Origin: Diadophis punctatus similis | Taxonomy: Eukaryota; Chordata; Lepidosauria; Squamata; Dipsadidae | Reading direction: 5' to 3' | NCBI GenBank assembly: GCA_023053685.1 | Contig: JALIGW010000061.1 | Coordinates: 2,126,001 to 2,190,000 of the forward strand | DNA length: 64,000 nt | Shown: in pieces, positions 12,020 to 23,891 of the stretch | Layout of the letters: each line of letters starts with the position of its first letter | Position numbering within the stretch: the stretch's first letter is position 1 | Program-made: the position numbers and the translations under genes | Notes under the pieces: generated by a model | Told to the model about the DNA's origin: nothing | Database searches by the model: none | Seen by the model: the letters and a program-made list of their open reading frames with translations, nothing else

Positions 12020-14484
12020 CCAAGAACTCCACCCCCAGCTTCTGTGAATTCAAACTACAATGGATTGAGGTTTTTTCCGAGATACTCACAGGTCTCAGCC
12101 AGGAACTCCAACCCCAGCTTCTGTGAATTGAAAATACAATGCAGTGAGGTTTTTCCCCCCAGATACTCACAGGTCTCAGCCAGGAACTCCACCCCCAGCT
12201 TCTGTGAATTCAGACTACAATGCAGCGAGGTTTTTCCCCCCAGATACTCACAAGTCTCATCCAGGAACTCCACCCCCAGCTTCTTTGAATTCAAACTACA
12301 ATGGATTGAGGTTTTGTCCCCCAGATACTCACACGTCTCAGCCAGGAACTCCACCCACAGCTTCTGTGAATTCAAACTACAATGGAGTGAGGTTTCTTCC
12401 CCCAGATACTCACAGGTCTCAGCCAGGAACTCCACCGCCAGCTTCTGTGAAATCAAACTACAATGAAGTGAGGTTTTTTTCCCAGATACTCACAGGTCTC
12501 AGCCAGGAACTCCACCCCCAGCTTCTGTGAATTCAAACTACAATGGAGTGAGGTATTTTTCCGAGATAAACACAGGTCTCAGCCAGGAACTCCAACCCCA
12601 TCTTCTGTGAATTGAAAATACAATGCAGTGAGGTTTTTCCCCCCAGATACTCACAGGAATCAGCCAGGAACTCCACCCGCAGCTTCTGTGAATTCAAACT
12701 ACAATGGAGTGAGGTTTCTTCCCCCAGATACTCACAGGTCTCAGCCAGGAACTCCACCCCCAGCTTCTGTGAATTCAAACTACAATGGAGTGAGGTTTGT
12801 TCCCCCAGATACTCACAGGTCTCAGCCAGGAACTCCACCCCCAGCTTCTGTGAATTCAAACTACAATGGAGTGAGGTTTGTTCCCCCAGATACTCACAGG
12901 TCTCAGCCAGGAACTCCACCCCCAGTTTCTGTGAATTCAAACTACAATGGAGTTAAGTTTTTCCCCCCAGATACTCACAGGTATCAGCCAGGAACTCCAC
13001 CCCCAGCTTCTGTGAAATCAAACTACAATGCAGCGAGGTTTTTTTCCCAGATACTCACAGGTCTCAGCCAGGAACTCCACCCCCAGCTTCTGTGAAATCA
13101 AACTACAATGGAGTGAGGTTTTTTTCCCAGATACTCACAGGTCTTACCCAGGAACTCCACCCCCAGCTTCTGTGAATTGAAACTACAATGGAGTGAGGTT
13201 TTCCCGCCGATACTCACAGGTCTCAGCCAGGAACTCCACCCCCAGCTTCTGTGAATTCAAACTACAATGGAGTGAGGTTCCCCCCCCCAGATACTCACAG
13301 GACTCAGACAGGAACTCCACCCCCAGCTTGTGTGAAACCAAACTACAATGGAGTGAGGTTTTTTTCCCAGATACTCACAGGTCTTAGCCAGGAACTCCAC
13401 CCCCAGCTTCTGTGAATTGAAAGTACAATGCAGTGAGGTTTTGTTCCCCCAGATACTCACGGGTCTCAGCCAGGAAGTCCACGCCCAGCTTCTGTGAATT
13501 CAAACTACAATGGAGTGAGGTTTGTTCCCCCAGATACTCACAGGTCTCAGCCAGGAACTCCACCCCCAGTTTCTGTGAATTCAAACTGCAATGGAGTGAG
13601 GTTTTTTCCCCCAGTTACTAACAGGTCTCAGCCAGGAACTCCAACCCCAGCTTCTGTGAATTGAAAATACAATGCAGTGAGGTTTTTCCCCCCAGATACT
13701 CACAGGAATCAGCCAGGAACTCCACCCCCAGCTTCTGTGAATTCAAACTACAATGCAGCAGGGTTTTTCCCCCCAGATACTCACAAGTCTCATCCAGGAA
13801 CTCCACCCCCAGCTTCTGTGAATTCAAACTACAATGGATTGAGGTTTTGTCCCCCAGATACTCACACGTCTCAGCCAGGAACTCCACCAACAGCTTCTGT
13901 GAATTCAAACTACAATGGAGTGAGGTTTGTTCCCCCAGATACTCACAGGTCTCAGCCAGGAACTCCACCCCCAGCTTCTGTGAATTCAAACTACAATGGA
14001 GTGAGGTTTTTTCCCAGAGATACTAACAAGTCTCAGCCAGGAACTCCACCCGCAGCTTCTGTGAATTCAAACTACAATGGAGTGAGGTTTCTTCCCCCAG
14101 ATACTCACAGGTCTCAGCCAGGAACTCCACCCCCAGCTTCTGTGAATTCAAACTACAATGGAGTGAGGTTTGATTCCCCAGATACTCACAGGTCTCAGCC
14201 AGGAACTCCACCCCCAGCTTCTGTGAATTCAAACTACAATGGAGTGAGGTTTGTTCCCCCAGATACTCACAGGTCTCAGCCAGGAACTCCACCCCCAGTT
14301 TCTGTGAATTCAAACTGCAATGGAGTGAAGTTTTTCCCCCCAGATACTCACAGGTATCAGCCAGGAACTCCACCCCAGCTTCTGTGAATTGAAACTACAA
14401 TGCAGTGAGGTTTTTCTCCCAGATACTCACAGGTCTCAGCCAAGAACTCCACCCCCAGCTTCTGTGAATTCAAACTACAATGGA
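12020..14484 (+). repeat. 2,420-bp tandem pair, copy 2
   Basis: Near-identical to 9,600–12,019. Reading by eye I noted only two substitutions: GTTAAGTTT for GTGAAGTTT near 12,953 and CTTACCCAGG for CTTAGCCAGG near 13,144. Even the odd variants listed for copy 1 are shared. Homology stops at about 14,484, where copy 1 continues as GGATTGAGG and this copy as GGAGTGAGG. The near-identity implies one recent duplication of the complete block. Confidence 0.9.
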
Positions 14485-14969
14485 GTGAGGTTCCCCCCCC
14501 CAGATACTCACAGGTCTCAGCAAGGACCTCCTCCCCCAGCTTTTGTGAATTCAAACTACAATGGAGTGAGGTTTTCCCGCCGATACTCACAGGTCTCAGC
14601 CAGGAACTCCACCCCCAGCTTCTGTGAATTCAAACTACAATGGAGTGAGGTTCCCCCCCCAGATACTCACAGGTCTCAGCCAGGAACTCCACCCCCAGCT
14701 TCTGTGAAATCAAACTACAATGGAGTGAGGTTTTTTTCCCAGATACTCACAGGTCTTAGCCAGGAACTCCACCCCCAGCTTCTGTGAATTGAAACTACAA
14801 TGCAGTGAGGTTTTGTTCCCCCAGATACTCACGGGTCTCAGCCAGAAAGTCCACGCCCAGCTTCTGTGAATTCAAACTACAATGGAGTGAAGTTTTTCCC
14901 CCCAGATACTCACAGGTCTCTGCCAGGAACTCCACCCCCAGCATCTGTGAAGTCAAACTACAATGGAGT
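14485..14969 (+). repeat. Linking monomers between two higher-order blocks
   Basis: Six monomers: a C-run type with CAGCAAGGACC (14,519), CCGCCG (14,577), a C-run type, GAAATC with the T-run, CACGGG/CCACGCC (14,830), and a GTGAAGTTTTTCC type with private CTCTGCCAGG and GCATCTGTGAAGTC (14,927–14,953). No gene is seen. Confidence 0.85.
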
Positions 14970-17871
14970 GAGGTTTTGTCCCCCAGATACTCACACGTCT
15001 CAGCCAGGAACTCCACCCACAGCTTCTGTGAATTCAAACTACAATGGAGTGAGGTTTCTTCCCCCAGATACTCACAGGTCTCAGCCAGGAACTCCACCCC
15101 CAGCTTCTGTGAAATCAAACTACAATGGAGTGAGGTTTTTTTCCCAGATACTCACAGGTCTCAGCCAGGAACTCCACCCCCAGTTTCTGTGAATTCAAAC
15201 TACAATGGAGTGAGGTTTTTTTCCGAGATAAACACAGGTCTCAGCCAGGAACTCCAACCCCAGCTTCTGTGAATTGAAAATACAATGCAGTGAGGTTTTT
15301 CCCCCCAGATACTCACAGGAATCAGCCAGGAACTCCACCCCCAGCTTCTGTGAATTCAAACTACAATGCAGCGAGGTTTTTCCCCCCAGATACTCACAAG
15401 TCTCATCCAGGAACTCCACCCCCAGCTTCTGTGAATTCAAACTACAATGGATTGAGGTTTTGTCCCCCAGATACTCACACGTCTCAGCCAGGAACTCCAC
15501 CAACAGCTTCTGTGAATTCAAACTACAATGGAGTGAGGTTTTTTTCCCGAGATACTAACAAGTCTCAGCCAGGAACTCCACCCGCAGCTTCTGTGAATTC
15601 AAACTACAATGGAGTGAGGTTTCTTCCCCCAGATACTCACAGGTCTCAGCCAGGAAGTCCACTCCCAGCTTCTGTGAATTCAAACTACAATGGAGTGAGG
15701 TTTGTTCCCCCAGATACTCACAGGTCTCAGCCAGGAACTCCACCCCCAGCTTCTGTGAATTCAAACTACAATGGAGTGAGGTTTGTTCCCCCAGATACTC
15801 ACAGGTCTCAGCCAGGAACTCCACCCCCAGTTTCTGTGAATTCAAACTACAATGGAGTGAAGTTTTTCCCCCCAGATACTCACAGGTATCAGCCAGGAAC
15901 TCCACCCCCAGCTTCTGTGAAATCAAACTACAATGCAGCGAGGTTTTTTTCCCAGATACTCACAGGTCTCAGCCAGGAACTCCACCCCCAGCTTCTGTGA
16001 AATCAAACTACAATGGAGTGAGGTTTTTTTCCCAGATACTCACAGGTCTTAGCCAGGAACTCCACCCCCAGCTTCTGTGAATTGAAACTACAATGGAGTG
16101 AGGTTTTCCCGCCGATACTCACAGGTCTCAGCCAGGAACTCCACCCCCAGCTTCTGTGAATTCAAACTACAATGGAGTGAGGTTCCCCCCCCCCCAGATA
16201 CTCACAGGTCTCAGACAGGAACTCCACCCCCAGCTTGTGTGAAATCAAACTACAATGGAGTGAGGTTTTTTTCCCAGATACTCACAGGTCTTAGCCAGGA
16301 ACTCCACCCCCAGCTTCTGTGAATTGAAAGTACAATGCAGTGAGGTTTTGTTCCCCCAGATACTCACGGGTCTCAGCCAGGAAGTCCACGCCCAGCTTCT
16401 GTGAATTCAAACTACAATGGAGTGAGGTTTGTTCCCCCAGATACTCACAGGTCTCAGCCAGGAACTCCACCCCCAGCTTCTGTGAAATCAAACTACAATG
16501 GAGTGAGGTTTTTTTCCCAGATACTCACAGGTCTTAGCCAGGAACTCCACCCCCAGCTTCTGTGAATTGAAACTACAATGGAGTGAGGTTTTCCCGCCGA
16601 TACTCACAGGTCTCAGCCAGGAACTCCACCCCCAGCTTCTGTGAATTCAAACTACAATGGAGTGAGGTCCCCCCCCCAGATACTCACAGGTCTCAGACAG
16701 GAACTCCACCCCCAGTTTCTGTGAATTCAAATTACAATGGAGTGAAGTGTTTCCCCCGAGATACTCACAGGTATCAGCCAGGAACTCCACCCCAGATTCT
16801 GTGAATTGAAACTACAATGCAGTGAGGTTTTTCCCCCCAGATACTCACAAGCCTCAGCCAGGAATTCCACCCCCAGCTTCTGTGAATTCAAACTACAATG
16901 GATTGAGGTTTTGTCCCCCAGATACTCACACGTCTCAGCCAGGAACTCCACCAACAGCTTCTGTGAATTCAAACTACAATGGAGTGAGGTTTTTTTCCCG
17001 AGATACTAACAAGTCTCAGCCAGGAACTCCACCCGCAGCTTCTGTGAATTCAAACTACAATGGAGTGAGGTTTCTTCCCCCAGATACTCACAGGTCTCAG
17101 CCAGGAACTCCACCCCCAGCTTCTGTGAATTCAAACTACAATGGAGTGAGGTTTGTTCCCCCAGATACTCACAGGTCTCAGCCAGGAACTCCACCCCCAG
17201 CTTCTGTGAATTCAAACTACAATGGAGTGAGGTTTGTTCCCCCAGATACTCACAGGTCTCAGCCAGGAACTCCACCCCCAGTTTCTGTGAATTCAAACTA
17301 CAATGGAGTGAAGTTTTCCCCCCCAGATACTCACAGGTATCAGCCAGGAACTCCACCCCCAGCTTCTGTGAAATCAAACTACAATGCAGCGAGGTTTTTT
17401 TCCCAGATACTCACAGGTCTCAGCCAGGAACTCCACCCCCAGCTTCTGTGAAATCAAACTACAATGGAGTGAGGTTTTTTTCCCAGATACTCACAGGTTT
17501 TAGCCAGGAACTCCACCCCCAGCTTCTGTGAATTGAAACTACAATGGAGTGAGGTTTTCCCGCCGATACTCACAGGTCTCAGCCAGGAACTCCACCCCCA
17601 GCTTCTGTGAATTCAAACTAGAATGGATTGAGGTTTTTTTCCGAGATACTCACAGGTCTCAGCCAGGAACTCCAACCCCAGCTTCTGTGAATTGAAAATA
17701 CAATGCAGTGAGGTTTTTCCCCCCAGATACTCACAGGTCTCAGCCAGGAACTCCACCCCCAGCTTCTGTGAATTCAAACTACAATGCAGCGAGGTTTTCC
17801 CCCCCAGATACTCACAAGTCTCATCCAGGAACTCCACCCCCAGCTTCTTTGAATTCAAACTACAATGGATT
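14970..17871 (+). repeat. 2,902-bp higher-order unit, copy 1 (36 monomers)
   Basis: Recurs at an offset of 2,902 bp. It includes the private CAGGAAGTCCACTCCC (15,653) shared with 18,555, and ends with the ACAGGTTTTAGCC variant (17,494) followed by CCGCCG and a GAATTCAAACTAGAATGGATTGAGG-like monomer. Its interior holds a GTGAAGTGTTTCCCCCGAG monomer (16,740) that also marks many later units. Confidence 0.87.
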
Positions 17872-20275
17872 GAGGTTTTGTCCCCCAGATACTCACACGT
17901 CTCAGCCAGGAACTCCACCCACAGCTTCTGTGAATTCAAACTACAATGGAGTGAGGTTTCTTCCCCCAGATACTCACAGGTCTCAGCCAGGAACTCCACC
18001 CCCAGCTTCTGTGAAATCAAACTACAATGGAGTGAGGTTTTTTTCCCAGATACTCACAGGTCTCAGCCAGGAACTCCACCCCCAGTTTCTGTGAATTCAA
18101 ACTACAATGGAGTGAGGTTTTTTTCCGAGATAAACACAGGTCTCAGCCAGGAACTCCAACCCCAGCTTCTGTGAATTGAAAATACAATGCAGTGAGGTTT
18201 TTCCCCCCAGATACTCACAGGAATCAGCCAGGAACTCCACCCCCAGCTTCTGTGAATTCAAACTACAATGCAGCGAGGTTTTTCCCCCCAGATACTCACA
18301 AGTCTCATCCAGGAACTCCACCCCCAGCTTCTGTGAATTCAAACTACAATGGATTGAGGTTTTGTCCCCCAGATACTCACACGTCTCAGCCAGGAACTCC
18401 ACCAACAGCTTCTGTGAATTCAAACTACAATGGAGTGAGGTTTTTTTCCCGAGATACTAACAAGTCTCAGCCAGGAACTCCACCCGCAGCTTCTGTGAAT
18501 TCAAACTACAATGGAGTGAGGTTTCTTCCCCCAGATACTCACAGGTCTCAGCCAGGAAGTCCACTCCCAGCTTCTGTGAATTCAAACTACAATGGAGTGA
18601 GGTTTGTTCCCCCAGATACTCACAGGTCTCAGCCAGGAACTCCACCCCCAGCTTCTGTGAATTCAAACTACAATGGAGTGAGGTTTGTTCCCCCAGATAC
18701 TCACAGGTCTCAGCCAGGAACTCCACCCCCAGTTTCTGTGAATTCAAACTACAATGGAGTGAAGTTTTTCCCCCCAGATACTCACAGGTATCAGCCAGGA
18801 ACTCCACCCCCAGCTTCTGTGAAATCAAACTACAATGCAGCGAGGTTTTTTTCCCAGATACTCACAGGTCTCAGCCAGGAACTCCACCCCCAGCTTCTGT
18901 GAAATCAAACTACAATGGAGTGAGGTTTTTTTCCCAGATACTCACAGGTCTTAGCCAGGAACTCCACCCCCAGCTTCTGTGAATTGAAACTACAATGGAG
19001 TGAGGTTTTCCCGCCGATACTCACAGGTCTCAGCCAGGAACTCCACCCCCAGCTTCTGTGAATTCAAACTACAATGGAGTGAGGTTCCCCCCCCCCCAGA
19101 TACTCACAGGTCTCAGACAGGAACTCCACCCCCAGCTTGTGTGAAATCAAACTACAATGGAGTGAGGTTTTTTTCCCAGATACTCACAGGTCTTAGCCAG
19201 GAACTCCACCCCCAGCTTCTGTGAATTGAAAGTACAATGCAGTGAGGTTTTGTTCCCCCAGATACTCACGGGTCTCAGCCAGGAAGTCCACGCCCAGCTT
19301 CTGTGAATTCAAACTACAATGGAGTGAGGTTTGTTCCCCCAGATACTCACAGGTCTCAGCCAGGAACTCCACCCCCAGCTTCTGTGAAATCAAACTACAA
19401 TGGAGTGAGGTTTTTTTCCCAGATACTCACAGGTCTTAGCCAGGAACTCCACCCCCAGCTTCTGTGAATTCAAACTACAATGGAGTGAGGTCCCCCCCCC
19501 AGATACTCACAGGTCTCAGACAGGAACTCCACCCCCAGTTTCTGTGAATTCAAATTACAATGGAGTGAAGTGTTTCCCCCGAGATACTCACAGGTATCAG
19601 CCAGGAACTCCACCCCAGATTCTGTGAATTGAAACTACAATGCAGTGAGGTTTTGTCCCCCAGATACTCACACGTCTCAGCCAGGAACTCCACCAACAGC
19701 TTCTGTGAATTCAAACTACAATGGAGTGAGGTTTTTTTCCCGAGATACTAACAAGTCTCAGCCAGGAACTCCACCCGCAGCTTCTGTGAATTCAAACTAC
19801 AATGGAGTGAGGTTTCTTCCCCCAGATACTCACAGGTCTCAGCCAGGAACTCCACCCCCAGCTTCTGTGAATTCAAACTACAATGGAGTGAGGTTTGTTC
19901 CCCCAGATACTCACAGGTCTCAGCCAGGAACTCCACCCCCAGTTTCTGTGAATTCAAACTACAATGGAGTGAAGTTTTCCCCCCCAGATACTCACAGGTA
20001 TCAGCCAGGAACTCCACCCCCAGCTTCTGTGAAATCAAACTACAATGCAGCGAGGTTTTTTTCCCAGATACTCACAGGTCTCAGCCAGGAACTCCACCCC
20101 CAGCTTCTGTGAAATCAAACTACAATGGAGTGAGGTTTTTTTCCCAGATACTCACAGGTTTTAGCCAGGAACTCCACCCCCAGCTTCTGTGAATTGAAAC
20201 TACAATGGAGTGAGGTTTTCCCGCCGATACTCACAGGTCTCAGCCAGGAACTCCACCCCCAGCTTCTGTGAATTC
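17872..20275 (+). repeat. 2,902-bp higher-order unit, eroded copy 2
   Basis: Matches 14,970–16,568 at a constant 2,902 offset. The offset then falls stepwise to 2,823, about 2,740 and 2,661. Three single monomers are therefore missing: a CCGCCG monomer (near 19,470), one at the 19,646–19,654 junction, and one of two TTTGTTCC monomers (near 19,900). It shares the private ACAGGTTTTAGCC (20,155) with copy 1. Confidence 0.85.
19646..19654 (+). other. Chimeric monomer: single-unit deletion junction
   Basis: The left part is the GAATTGAAAC…GCAG type that normally continues into TTTTTCCCCCCAG and CACAAGCCTC; the right part is the TTTTGTCCCCCAG/CACACGTC type. The exchange lies in the shared TGAGGTTTT. 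Copy 1 (16,806–16,930) retains both monomers. Confidence 0.78.
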
Positions 20276-20868
20276 AAACTACAATGGAGTGAGGTTCCCC
20301 CCCCCAGATACTCACAGGTCTCAAACAGGAACTCCACCCCCAGTTTCTGTGAATTCAAATTACAATGGAGTGAAGTGTTTCCCCCGAGATACTCACAGGT
20401 ATCAGCCAGGAACTCCACCCCAGCTTCTGTGAATTGAAACTAAAATGCAGTGAGGTTTTTCCCCCCAGATACTCACAAGCCTCAGCCAGGAATTCCACCC
20501 CCAGCTTCTGTGAATTCAAACTAAAATAGATTGTGGTTTTTCTCCCAGATACTCACAGGTCTCAGCCAGGAACTCCACCCCCAGCTTCTGTGAATTCAAA
20601 CTGCAATGGAGTGAGGTTTTTTCCCCCAGTTACTAACAGGTCTCACCCAAGAACTCCACCCCCAGCTTCTGTGAATTCAAACTACAATGGATTGAGGTTT
20701 TTTTCCGAGATACTCACAGGTCTCAGCCAGGAACTCCAACCCCAGCTTCTGTGAATTGAAAATACAATGCAGTGAGGTTTTTCCCCCCAGATACTCACAG
20801 GTCTCAGCCAGGAACTCCAACCCCAGCTTCTGTGAATTCAAACTACAATGAAGTGAGGTTTTTTCCCC
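20276..20868 (+). repeat. Monomers with the ACTAAAATAGATTGTGG variant
   Basis: Contains the C-run type with CAAACAGG, GTGAAGTGTTTCCCCCGAG, GAATTGAAACTAAAATGCAG (20,431), CACAAGCCTC, and the strongly marked ACTAAAATAGATTGTGG monomer (20,520). The last recurs near 33,250, 39,300, 43,252, 49,384 and 55,838 and, in a less altered form, near 61,483. It is a useful marker for the large superrepeat. No gene is present. Confidence 0.85.
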
Positions 20869-21525
20869 AGATACTCACAGGTCTCAGCCAGGAACTCCAC
20901 CCCCAGTTTCTGTGAATTCAAACTGCAATGGAGTGAAGTTTTTCCCCCCAGATACTCACAGGTATCAGCCAGGAACTCCACCCCAGCTTCTGTGAATTGA
21001 AACTACAATGCAGTGAGGTTTTTCTACCAGATACTCACAGGTCTCAGCCAAGAACTCCACCCCCAGCTTCTGTGAATTCAAACTACAATGGAGTGAGGTT
21101 CCCCCCCCCCAGATACTCACAGGTCTCAGCAAGGACCTCCACCCCCAGCTTTTGTGAATTCAAACTACAATGGAGTGAGGTTTTCCCGCCGATACTCACA
21201 GGTCTCAGCCAGGAACTCCACCCCCAGCTTCTGTGAATTCAAACTACAATGGAGTGAGGTTTCCCCCCCCCAGATACTCACAGGTCTCAGCCAGGAACTC
21301 CACCCCCAGCTTCTGTGAAATCAAACTACAATGGAGTGAGGTTTTTTTCCCAGATACTCACAGGTCTTAGCCAGGAACTCCACCCCCAGCTTCTGTGAAT
21401 TGAAACTACAATGCAGTGAGGTTTTGTTCCCCCAGATACTCACGGGTCTCAGCCAGGAAGTCCACGCCCAGCTTCTGTGAATTCAAACTACAATGGAGTG
21501 AGGTTTGTTCCCCCAGATACTCACA
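20869..21525 (+). repeat. 646-bp tandem pair, copy 1 (8 monomers)
   Basis: Eight monomers duplicated at an offset of 646 bp, rising to 648 bp after a C-run length difference. The order is GTTTCTG with ACTGCAATGG and GTGAAGTTT, TATCAGCC, a T-run type with CTACCAGATAC (21,022), C-run with CAGCAAGG, CCGCCG, C-run, GAAATC, and CACGGG. CTACCAG is shared with about 32,145 but not with copy 2. Confidence 0.84.
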
Positions 21526-22173
21526 GGTCTCAGCCAGGAACTCCACCCCCAGTTTCTGTGAATTCAAACTGCAATGGAGTGAAGTTTTCCCCCCCAGATA
21601 CTCACAGGTATCAGCCAGGAACTCCACCCCAGCTTCTGTGAATTGAAACTACAATGCATTGAGGTTTTTCTCCCAGATACTCACAGGTCTCAGCCAAGAA
21701 CTCCACCCCCAGCTTCTGTGAATTCAAACTACAATGGAGTGAGGTTCCCCCCCCCCCCAGATACTCACAGGTCTCAGCAAGGACCTCCACCCCCAGCTTT
21801 TGTGAATTCAAACTACAATGGAGTGAGGTTTTCCCGCCGATACTCACAGGTCTCAGCCAGGAACTCCACCCCCAGCTTCTGTGAATTCAAACTACAATGG
21901 AGTGAGGTTCCCCCCCCCCAGATACTCACAGGTCTCAGCCAGGAACTCCACCCCCAGCTTCTGTGAAATCAAACTACAATGGAGTGAGGTTTTTTTCCCA
22001 GATACTCACAGGTCTTAGCCAGGAACTCCACCCCCAGCTTCTGTGAATTGAAACTACAATGCAGTGAGGTTTTGTTCCCCCAGATACTCACGGGTCTCAG
22101 CCAGGAAGTCCACGCCCAGCTTCTGTGAATTCAAACTACAATGGAGTGAGGTTTGTTCCCCCAGATACTCACA
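21526..22173 (+). repeat. 646-bp tandem pair, copy 2
   Basis: Second copy of the preceding eight monomers, ending in the CACGGG monomer (22,089). Differences: GCATTGAGG (21,656), CTCCCAG instead of CTACCAG, and a C-run of 12 instead of 10. Homology ends where TCTCAGCC in copy 1 is TATCATCC here. It overlaps the first member of the next higher-order series. Confidence 0.84.
21747..21758 (+). repeat. C12 homopolymer inside a monomer
   Basis: The pyrimidine tract of this monomer is 12 C, the longest seen in the window; other members of the same monomer type have 8–11. The matching position in the neighbouring copy (about 21,101) has 10 C. Confidence 0.85.
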
Positions 22174-23891
22174 GGTATCATCCAGGAACTCCACCCCAGC
22201 TTCTGTGAATTGAAACTACAATGCAGTGAGGTTTTTCCCCCAGATACTCACAAGCCTCAGCCAGGAATTCCACCCCCAGCCTCTGTGAATTCAAACTGAA
22301 ATGGATTGAGGTTTTTCTCCCAGATACTCACAGGTCTCAGCCAGGAACTCCACCCCCAGCTTCTGTGAATTCAAACTGCAATGGAGTGAGGTTTTTTCCC
22401 CCAGATACTAACAGGTCTCACCCAAGAACTCCACCCCCAGCTTCTGTGAATTCAAACTACAATGGATTGAGGTTTTTTTCCGAGATACTCACAGGTCTCA
22501 GCCAGGAACTCCAACCCCAGCTTCTGTGAATTGAAAATACAATGCAGTGAGGTTTTTCCCCCCAGATACTCACAGGTCTCAGCCAGGAACTCCACCCCCA
22601 GCTTCTGTGAATTCAAACTACAATGCAGCGAGGTTTTTCCCCCCAGATACTCACAAGTCTCATCCAGGAACTCCACCCCAGCTTCTTTGAATTCAAACTA
22701 CAATGGAGTGAGGTTTCTTCCCCCAGATACTCACAGGTCTCAGCCAGGAACTCCACCCCCAGCTTCTGTGAAATCAAACTACAATGGAGTGAGGATTTTT
22801 TCCCAGATACTCACAGGTCTCAGCCAGGAACTCCACCCCCAGCTTCTGTGAATTCAAACTACAATGGAGTGAGGTTTTTTTCCGAGATAAACACAGGTCT
22901 CAGCCAGGAACTCCAACCCCAGCTTCTGTGAATTGAAAATACAATGCAGTGAGGTTTTTCCCCCCAGATACTCACAGGAATCAGCCAGGAACTCCACCCC
23001 CAGCTTCTGTGAATTCAAACTACAATGCAGCGAGGTTTTTCCCCCCAGATACTCACAAGTCTCATCCAGGAACTCCACCCCCAGCTTCTGTGAATTCAAA
23101 CTACAATGGATTGAGGTTTTGTCCCCCAGATACTCACACGTCTCAGCCAGGAACTCCACCAACAGCTTCTGTGAATTCAAACTACAATGGAGTGAGGTTT
23201 TTTTCCCGAGATACTAACAAGTCTCAGCCAGGAACTCCACCCGCAGCTTCTGTGCATTCAAACTACAATGGAGTGAGGTTTCTTCCCCCAGATACTCACA
23301 GGTCTCAGCCAGGAACTCCACCCCCAGCTTCTGTGAATTCAAACTACAATGGAGTGAGGTTTGTTCCCCCAGATACTCACAGGTCTCAGCCAGGAACTCC
23401 ACCCCCAGCTTCTGTGAATTCAAACTACAATGGAGTGAGGTTTGTTCCCCCAGATACTCACAGGTCTCAGCCAGGAACTCCACCCCCAGTTTCTGTGAAT
23501 TCAAACTACAATGGAGTGAAGTTTTTCCCCCCAGATACTCACAGGTATCAGCCAGGAACTCCACCCCCAGCTTCTGTGAAATCAAACTACAATGCAGCGA
23601 GGTTTTTTTCCCAGATACTCACAGGTCTCAGCCAGGAACTCCACCCCCAGCTTCTGTGAAATCAAACTACAATGGAGTGAGGTTTTTTTCCCAGATACTC
23701 ACAGGTCTTAGCCAGGAACTCCACCCCCAGCTTCTGTGAATTGAAACTACAATGGAGTGAGGTTTTCCCACCGATACTCACAGGTCTCAGCCAGGAACTC
23801 CACCCCCACCTTCTGTGAATTCAAACTACAATGGAGTGAGGTCCCCCCCCCCAGATACTCACAGGTCTCAGACAGGAACTCCACCCCCAGC
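22039..23891 (+). repeat. Basic higher-order unit 1 (1,853 bp, 23 monomers)
   Basis: Begins at the CACGGG/CCACGCC monomer, used here as the phase marker. It then runs TATCATCC, CACAAGCCTC, ACTGAAATGG, ACTAACAGG/CACCCAAG, TTCCGAGATAC, GAAAATAC, GCAGCGAGG, TTTGAATTC and so on to the GAAATC monomers, CCGCCG and the C-run. One monomer is missing at the 22,688–22,707 junction. Private: GTGCATTC (23,253), CCCACCGATAC (23,767) and GTCCCCCCCC. Confidence 0.87.
22688..22707 (+). other. Chimeric monomer: single-unit deletion junction
   Basis: The left part carries CTTCTTTGAATTC, which normally leads into GGATTGAGG with TTTTGTCCCCC; the right part is GGAGTGAGGTTTCTTCCCCC. The following unit (24,540–24,660) keeps both parent monomers. 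The exchange point lies in the 20 shared bases. Confidence 0.75.
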
